From the NCBI GenBank assembly GCA_013202515.1, contig JABMRN010000352.1, positions 1 to 11,734 of the forward strand: a stretch of 11,734 nt of DNA, given 5' to 3'. Shown piece after piece: positions 7,621-11,734 of this stretch. The translations under genes and the position numbers were made by a program. Numbering within the stretch: position 1 is the stretch's first letter; every line of letters begins with the position of its first letter. Under the pieces are notes generated by a model that was not told the origin of the DNA, did no database searches, and saw only the letters and a list, made by a program, of their open reading frames with translations. This DNA is from Candidatus Omnitrophota bacterium (GTDB lineage Bacteria; Omnitrophota; Gorgyraeia; JABMRN01).

Positions 7621-7640
7621 CAAGGGTAAACGTCCCCTAT
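7621..7640 (-). repeat. Dispersed 20-bp intergenic repeat, inverted copy
   Basis: CAAGGGTAAACGTCCCCTAT is the exact reverse complement of 1301-1320, starting 16 bp after the ATPase stop. The rest of the gap to 7773 is purine-rich (7645-7672) and then unremarkable. On the minus strand an AAAGGAG (7734-7728) precedes an ATG that opens only ten codons (7723-7691). This may be a decayed gene start or chance. Confidence 0.7.
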
Positions 7641-7773
7641 TTGAATAAAAGAAAAAGAAAAAAAAGCTGCACAAGGTAACGTCAATAGTTTTATGCAATA
7701 AGTGCATAGCGTTCCCCCGGCATTAAACTCCTTTCGCATAAAACATTATACTTTACCATTTTGCCATATCGAT

Positions 7774-7802
7774 TTGACATTGTAACCTAAATAGGTTACA
7801 AT
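7774..7802 (+). promoter_or_regulatory. Strong sigma70 promoter of the MNT/HEPN pair
   Basis: TTGACA (7774-7779), exactly 17 bp, then TACAAT (7797-7802): eleven of twelve consensus bases at ideal spacing. The leader to the ATG at 7827 would be short, under 20 nt. The inverted repeat fills the spacer between the two elements. Confidence 0.72.
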
Positions 7803-7823
7803 TGTAATACAGAAAGGTTACAG
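7780..7823 (+). promoter_or_regulatory. Operator in the MNT/HEPN promoter with third half-site
   Basis: TTGTAACCT (7780-7788) and AGGTTACAA (7793-7801) form a perfect 9-bp inverted repeat around AAAT, occupying the spacer and most of the -10 element. AGGTTACAG recurs at 7815-7823, 22 bp on from the second arm, overlapping the ribosome site (AGAAAGG, 7811-7817). Binding would block both polymerase and ribosome entry. The winged helix at the N terminus of the first gene product is the obvious candidate ligand, which would mean autorepression as is common in toxin-antitoxin modules; this is inference. Confidence 0.68.
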
Positions 7824-7826
7824 ATT

Positions 7827-8399
7827 ATGGATATAACAAGAATCTTTAAATCGAAGGCAAGGCAGGCGATATTCCGCCTATATTTCACCAACCCTGAGAA
7901 AAGCTTTTATCTTAGGGAATTGGAGCGTGAGCTTGGCATTCCTGTCTCTATGTTGCGTAAAGAGCTTGTATCTTTAGAGAAAGAAGGCCTTTTCGCTTCC
8001 TCGAAACAAGGAAACCTCCTATACTATTTTCTCAATAAAGGATACCCTCTTTATAACGAGATTAAAAGCATTGTATTTAAAACTGTCGGGATAAAAGGAA
8101 TTCTCTTAAAGGCTCTTCTTCCCTTAAAAGCTATTGAAGTAGCGCTTATATATGGATCATATGCTAAAAGTGCGAGTAATGCAAAAAGTGACATCGACCT
8201 CTTTATTATAGGCGTTCCTGATGAAAATAACCTTGTAGAAAAAATTAACGTGATTGAAAAAGAACTAAAACGAGAAGTAAGCTATAATATCTATTCAAGG
8301 AAGGATTTTGAGAAAAAGAAAGGTCAAAAAGATTCTTTTATTGAAGATATGCTAGAAAATAAAAAGATTTTTTTAATAGGAGGAGAAAGTGATCTTTGA
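7827..8399 (+). CDS. Winged-helix / MNT nucleotidyltransferase fusion, probable type VII antitoxin
   Basis: This 190-residue cytoplasmic protein has two parts. Residues 5-75 resemble an ArsR-like winged helix (SFYLRELERELGIPVSMLRKEL as recognition region, then a KQGNLLYYFLN wing), so it probably binds DNA. Residues about 95-165 are a minimal nucleotidyltransferase with a textbook GSx10DxD signature: G110-S111, then D122 and D124. In the HepT/MntA family such enzymes AMPylate the HEPN partner and neutralise it. The ATG at 7827 lies 9 nt after AGAAAGG. The gene overlaps the HEPN gene by 11 bp, implying coupled translation. The fused DNA-binding domain, with the palindrome in its own promoter, suggests it is both antitoxin and autorepressor. 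The family call is firm; the antitoxin role rests on family and context. Confidence 0.82.
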   Translation: MDITRIFKSKARQAIFRLYFTNPEKSFYLRELERELGIPVSMLRKELVSLEKEGLFASSKQGNLLYYFLNKGYPLYNEIKSIVFKTVGIKGILLKALLPLKAIEVALIYGSYAKSASNAKSDIDLFIIGVPDENNLVEKINVIEKELKREVSYNIYSRKDFEKKKGQKDSFIEDMLENKKIFLIGGESDL

Positions 8400-8853
8400 T
8401 CAATTTATTAAGGAATATTCAAGAAAAGGGCTTATAAAACCACAGAAAACCAGTTTCACGTCAATAGAAAGGCTTATTTCGCGAAGTTATAAAGAAATAA
8501 AGGTGGCCGAGGCTAATTTAAAAATTGACGAAGGGATTGCATTTACCATAGCATATACAGCAATGCTACATGCAGGTAGGGCACTTATGCTTTTTAAAGG
8601 CTATCGCCCTTCTGATGGTTACCAACACAAAACAGTCGTTGATTTCGCTGCAATCATACTTGGAGAAAAATATAAAACACTTGTACAGCACTTCGATAAA
8701 ATGAGGAAAAAAAGAAATATATTTACCTATGAAGTCAGTATCTCGATTTCAGAAACGGAAGTCAAAAATGCCCTTAAATCCGCTATAGATTTCATAAAAG
8801 CTGTCCGCCATATCATCGAGAAAGAAAATCCACAGCATACGTTTAAATTTTAA
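8389..8853 (+). CDS. HEPN-domain protein, probable partner or toxin of the MNT protein
   Basis: This 154-residue helical protein, second in the MNT/HEPN pair, fits a HEPN fold in length, helix pattern and the R106-x2-R109-N110 block. HepT-type toxins are RNases using Rx4-6H. Here the segment reads RKKRNIFTYE, with Tyr114 where the histidine of R-x4-H is expected and no His following. The catalytic site is therefore non-canonical. It may use Tyr as an AMPylation acceptor, may have changed chemistry, or may be inactive. The start is GTG at 8389, five bases after a perfect AGGAGG (8378-8383) inside the upstream gene; the codons overlap by 11 bp. No other start fits that ribosome site as well. 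Many chromosomal HEPN/MNT pairs are uncharacterised, so toxicity is not assured. Confidence 0.8.
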   Translation: MIFDQFIKEYSRKGLIKPQKTSFTSIERLISRSYKEIKVAEANLKIDEGIAFTIAYTAMLHAGRALMLFKGYRPSDGYQHKTVVDFAAIILGEKYKTLVQHFDKMRKKRNIFTYEVSISISETEVKNALKSAIDFIKAVRHIIEKENPQHTFKF

Positions 8854-8908
8854 TACATCTTCAGACGCTTAAAATCCGCATAAAGCATAATAACTTACAC
8901 ACCATAAC

Positions 8909-8942
8909 GGGGAAACGACGTATCTGGACATTTCTATTTTGG
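8909..8942. other. Possible remnant of an insertion sequence end
   Basis: The stretch from GGGGAAACGACG to GGACATTTCTATTTTGG resembles terminal sequences I associate with IS481/IS3-like elements. There is no transposase and no partner end in the window, so this is a resemblance from memory only. The surrounding gap (8854-8943) otherwise holds nothing recognisable. Confidence 0.2.
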
Positions 8943-8961
8943 CTTGACAATAAGATAAATA

Positions 8962-8989
8962 ATGCTTTACAGAAGGGCATGTTTAGCAT
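8962..8989 (+). promoter_or_regulatory. Imperfect palindrome overlapping the repeat-protein promoter
   Basis: ATGCTTTACA (8962-8971) and TGTTTAGCAT (8980-8989) are inverted repeats matching at eight of ten positions with an 8-bp spacer. They cover the -35 element and touch the -10 element. The placement is that of a repressor site, although one such imperfect palindrome can occur by chance. Confidence 0.4.
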
Positions 8990-8994
8990 ATAAT
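8966..8994 (+). promoter_or_regulatory. Near-consensus sigma70 promoter of the repeat-protein gene
   Basis: TTTACA (8966-8971), 17 bp, then a perfect TATAAT (8989-8994). Transcription from about 9001 would give a leader of about 130 nt containing an eight-to-nine-base T-run (9030-9038) and, at its end, a strong AAGGAGG ribosome site. A second -35-like TTGACA sits upstream at 8944-8949 without a matching -10. Confidence 0.72.
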
Positions 8995-9131
8995 ATAGAC
9001 CTACTTAATAATCCGCATTAATTATAGTTATTTTTTTTCTTCCAAAAGCTTGGTCAGAGGTATTAAATACAAAAAGTGGAATTTCCTATCAGAGAATCAA
9101 TTAATCTAGTATACAAAAAGGAGGAAGTGTC

Positions 9132-11734
9132 ATGAAGAAGAGCCTTAAGGTTTTGTCTATTGTATTGGTAAGTCTATTTTTATTTACAAATGTTGCACTT
9201 GCAGTCGTGGAGCCAGTAGGTCTATTTTTATCTACAAATATTGCAGGTACAGTCGTGGATCCAGTGGTACAGGCTTTGCACGACGCTATAGTCGCTGACC
9301 AGGACAACATAGTCGCATTTATGAATCTATTCGGTTCAGATCCGCTTAATCCGGATGCTACATACTGGGCTATATTAGGCGGTACAGTAGCTAGAGGCGA
9401 TTATCCAGGACCGGATAATTTTATTATTATGTTGCTCGATGCGGATAACTTGAACACAGCATTGCAGGCTGCCGATGCAGGCTTAAAAGCAGACTTTCTG
9501 AATATCTATGGCACAGCAGTATCTACGCCGGCATATGGTGACCCTTCATACATTGAGACTCTATTCGGAATAGTAGGGGGGAACCCGGGGTTTGATAGTA
9601 CCGGATTCCTTGTTGCATTAGAGAAAGTATCATTATTGCACAATGCCCTTGAAACCGGGGATCTCAGAGACGAATTCGAAACCTTATTTGGAATACCAGA
9701 GGATGATCAAAGGGATATAACAAGCGATGGTTATCCGCAATATCTCGGAACTTTATTCGGTATAGTCGGATCTGGCATATATGATCAAGCAGTTTTCTTG
9801 TCAGCACTTCCGGCTGTGGCAAGTCTTCATGCGCAACTCGGTATTACCCCGGGGCTGAGAGAAGACTTTGAGACTGTATTCGGAATACCCGTAGGAGACC
9901 AGGATCCGCCGACCCAAGGTTATGTCGAAGAACTTTTTGGTATAGTTGGAGACGGGGAATATGACCAAACAAAATTCTTGTCGGCTCTTCCTGATGTAGT
10001 TGATCTTGACCATGAACTCGGAGCCCAGACCCTCAGAGGTGCCTTCGAAACGTTATTCGGTATAGAAGAAGGAGACCAAAATTTTGATAATAACGATTAT
10101 AGTCACCTTTTATTTGGAATAGTAGGATCCGGCATATACGATGAGGAAGGTTTCCTTGGAGCAATTCTGAGTGCAGAAAGTCTTCACGTAGCTATAAGTG
10201 CAGATCCAAACTTGATAGATGATTTTGCGGTAGTCTACGGTATAGAAGACACAGACCAGATTCCGGGAAATCAGCAGTATATAGAGACTCTTTTCGGCAT
10301 AGTTGGTACCGTCGGCTATATTCAATCGGATTTCTTAACAGCTCTTCCCAAGGTAGTAAGTCTTGATGCTGCTCTTGACTCTCAAAGCCTAAGGGATGAC
10401 TTTGCAACCCTGTTCGGTATAGCAGTAACTACAACAGCCCAGGATTTTTCAGACCATGATTATGCGGCACTTCTATTCGGCATAGTAGGCGATCCTGAAT
10501 ACGTTGAAGCAGAGTTTCTAGGGGCACTTCCGGATGCAGCAAGTCTTCATGTAGCGTTAGGGGTTAATGACTTAAGGGATGAATTTGAAGCAGTTTTCGG
10601 TGTAGTGGTAGCCAATCAGGTTCCCGGAAACCAAGAATATATTGAGGAGCTTTTTGACACGGTAGGATATGACCAGTATGATGAGACAGAGTTTTTAACA
10701 TACCTTCCTATGGTGGCAAATTTTGACGCTCAGCTCGAGTCTCAAGGCCTAAGAGATGCTTTTGAAACCTTATTCGGCATAGCAGTAGTAGATCAGAATT
10801 TTGAAAACCATGACTACGCTGACCTTCTCTTTGGTATAGTAGGATCAGTAATATATGATGAAACAGGATTTTTTGCTGCACTTCCAGGTGTATCAAGTCT
10901 TCATACAGCATTAGGCACTAATGACTTAAGAGATGAATTTGAAATAGTCTTTGGCGTCAGCGTAGCAGACCAGCTTGATGCAGAGCAAGTCTATGTTGAG
11001 ACGCTCTTTGGCATAGTGGGTGGAGGCGGATATAATGAGAGCGATTTTCTTGCGGCACTTCCGCAAGCTGCAAGCTTACATATAAATCTTGATGGACACA
11101 GGGATGCATTTGAGGCTGTTTTCGGTATAACTGTTGCAAATCAAGATCCTGTGGCTAATCCTACATACAGGGGTACGCTTTTTGGTATTGTTGGTACACC
11201 GGGTTACAGTGAAGTAAATTTCCTATGGGACCTAGACACTACATATTCACTCTACAATGCGCTTAATGGATTAAGAGATGACTTCGAAACCATGTTTAAT
11301 ATTCCCGTAGCTCAGCAGGTGCTTACAAATGGGACGTACAAACAGCTTTTATCAAGCATTGTATGGGGCCCTGGTTTTAATGAAAGCACCTTTACGGCAG
11401 CTCTTCCTGAGGCAGCAAGCTTGCATCGAGCTCTCACTGGCCGCGAACAGGCGTTTGAGGATAGATATGGCATAACACCTGATCCTACCGATGGGCCTAT
11501 TACTAATGTAGCGTATCGCACCAAGCTTTTTGATCTTATCGGAGATCCATTTTACAATGAAGCAGCCTTTTTAGCTGGCCTCTGGCCTGTTAGAGAATAC
11601 GATGGTCAAGATAGAGTGATAAAGACAACATATGTTACTGGCGACTTTGTCATTACAGAATACAATGATGTAGACGGTACAAAGCAAGAAGTCTACTTTG
11701 GTGGAGCCTGGGTATGGCAGAAAACCGTTAAATA
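9132..11734 (+). CDS. Large secreted tandem-repeat protein of unknown function
   Basis: The frame is open for 867 codons and reaches the window edge two bases (TA) into the next codon, which could be a stop or Tyr. A signal peptide is clear: MKKSLK, hydrophobic core 7-19, probable cleavage after ALA (22-24). Residues about 77-138 are a degenerate repeat, 140-830 hold about twelve repeats of 57-64 residues, and 831-867 are a different, aromatic, beta-looking tail (YVTGDFVITEY, GGAWVWQ). The mature protein is strongly acidic, poor in Lys, and shows no Cys. I do not recognise the family. Repeat number and export suggest an elongated surface or secreted scaffold, perhaps adhesive or structural; that is inference. 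The ATG at 9132 has a textbook GGAGG (9120-9124) seven bases ahead. A near-consensus promoter suggests high expression. No LPXTG, S-layer homology or autotransporter motif was seen. Confidence 0.88.
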   Translation, partial: MKKSLKVLSIVLVSLFLFTNVALAVVEPVGLFLSTNIAGTVVDPVVQALHDAIVADQDNIVAFMNLFGSDPLNPDATYWAILGGTVARGDYPGPDNFIIMLLDADNLNTALQAADAGLKADFLNIYGTAVSTPAYGDPSYIETLFGIVGGNPGFDSTGFLVALEKVSLLHNALETGDLRDEFETLFGIPEDDQRDITSDGYPQYLGTLFGIVGSGIYDQAVFLSALPAVASLHAQLGITPGLREDFETVFGIPVGDQDPPTQGYVEELFGIVGDGEYDQTKFLSALPDVVDLDHELGAQTLRGAFETLFGIEEGDQNFDNNDYSHLLFGIVGSGIYDEEGFLGAILSAESLHVAISADPNLIDDFAVVYGIEDTDQIPGNQQYIETLFGIVGTVGYIQSDFLTALPKVVSLDAALDSQSLRDDFATLFGIAVTTTAQDFSDHDYAALLFGIVGDPEYVEAEFLGALPDAASLHVALGVNDLRDEFEAVFGVVVANQVPGNQEYIEELFDTVGYDQYDETEFLTYLPMVANFDAQLESQGLRDAFETLFGIAVVDQNFENHDYADLLFGIVGSVIYDETGFFAALPGVSSLHTALGTNDLRDEFEIVFGVSVADQLDAEQVYVETLFGIVGGGGYNESDFLAALPQAASLHINLDGHRDAFEAVFGITVANQDPVANPTYRGTLFGIVGTPGYSEVNFLWDLDTTYSLYNALNGLRDDFETMFNIPVAQQVLTNGTYKQLLSSIVWGPGFNESTFTAALPEAASLHRALTGREQAFEDRYGITPDPTDGPITNVAYRTKLFDLIGDPFYNEAAFLAGLWPVREYDGQDRVIKTTYVTGDFVITEYNDVDGTKQEVYFGGAWVWQKTVK
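9549..11621 (+). repeat. Coding tandem repeats, about 59 residues each (twelve units, last partial)
   Basis: Units begin at residues Y140, Y204, Y264, Y323, Y383, Y444, Y503, Y562, Y621, Y679, Y736 and Y795 of the secreted protein. Each runs Y-x-E-x-LFGIVG, then a YDE-x-x-FL-x-ALP segment, then A-SLH-x-AL, then LRDxFETLFGI, and a variable linker containing DQ. Units 2-9 are best conserved; units 10-12 drift and unit 12 stops after about 35 residues. DNA copies have diverged at synonymous sites, so this is not a recent expansion. Confidence 0.9.

Noticed and set aside
7691..7723. Minus-strand ATG with AAAGGAG ahead opening ten codons
   Set aside because: Too short to support as a gene. A TATAAT lies upstream on that strand but without a -35. 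It may be a decayed transposase start, but nothing proves it.
7341..7739. Minus-strand open frame of 132 codons across the ATPase end
   Set aside because: It mostly lies antisense to the well-supported ATPase C terminus and shows low-complexity, Cys/Phe-rich translation typical of a shadow frame.
9001..9131. Riboswitch or attenuator in the repeat-protein leader
   Set aside because: The leader is long and has a T-run at 9030-9038, but I found no stable stem before it and no known aptamer motif.
10110..11139. Several minus-strand frames inside the repeat gene
   Set aside because: They recur with the same period as the coding repeats and are antisense by-products of them.
9549..11621. CRISPR array
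   Set aside because: Periodicity is about 178 bp at the codon level with no identical short direct repeats, and the whole stretch is one open frame.

Overview
The window is AT-rich bacterial DNA. All convincing genes are on the + strand. Nothing names the species. The mix of polyprenyl-type glycosyltransferases, radical SAM enzymes, a DUF4143-type ATPase, a nucleotidyltransferase/HEPN pair and short GGGGAC-bearing intergenic repeats would suit an uncultured bacterium of a candidate phylum such as Omnitrophota. That placement is an inference from general flavour and is weak. Promoters look like ordinary sigma70 type (TTGACA / TATAAT). Several genes have good Shine-Dalgarno sites, and TTG or GTG starts also occur. 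No rRNA, tRNA or CRISPR array was seen.

Layout. (1) 1-6066 is a surface-glycan or lipid-modification neighbourhood. It holds a membrane-anchored family 2 glycosyltransferase (292-1266), a B12-binding radical SAM enzyme (1535-2938), a second membrane family 2 glycosyltransferase (3057-4055) overlapped by a SPASM-type radical SAM enzyme (4046-5152), and a secreted NodB polysaccharide deacetylase (5209-6066). Gaps between these genes carry hairpins and copies of a short dispersed repeat. (2) 6105-8853 is a small accessory or defence-like block. It holds an AAA ATPase with a DUF4143/PD-(D/E)XK-like C terminus (6196-7605), then a winged-helix/MNT nucleotidyltransferase (7827-8399) overlapping a HEPN protein (8389-8853), a type VII toxin-antitoxin arrangement. 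Each unit has its own strong promoter with a perfect inverted repeat in or next to it, and a third half-site close to the start codon. The half-sites of the two units resemble each other. (3) 8944-11734 is a strong promoter carrying an imperfect palindrome, then a very long secreted protein of at least 867 residues. It is built from about a dozen tandem repeats of roughly 59 residues and runs to the window edge.

How they may work together. The glycosyltransferases, radical SAM enzymes and deacetylase plausibly build or modify an envelope glycan or glycolipid. The MNT/HEPN pair is a self-contained autoregulated module. The ATPase is separately controlled, but possibly by a related regulator. 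The repeat protein is exported, acidic and cysteine-free, with an unrecognised repeat. It is the best candidate here for something undescribed. Within it, neighbouring repeats alternate between two subtypes, so the gene appears to have grown by duplicating 120-residue pairs.
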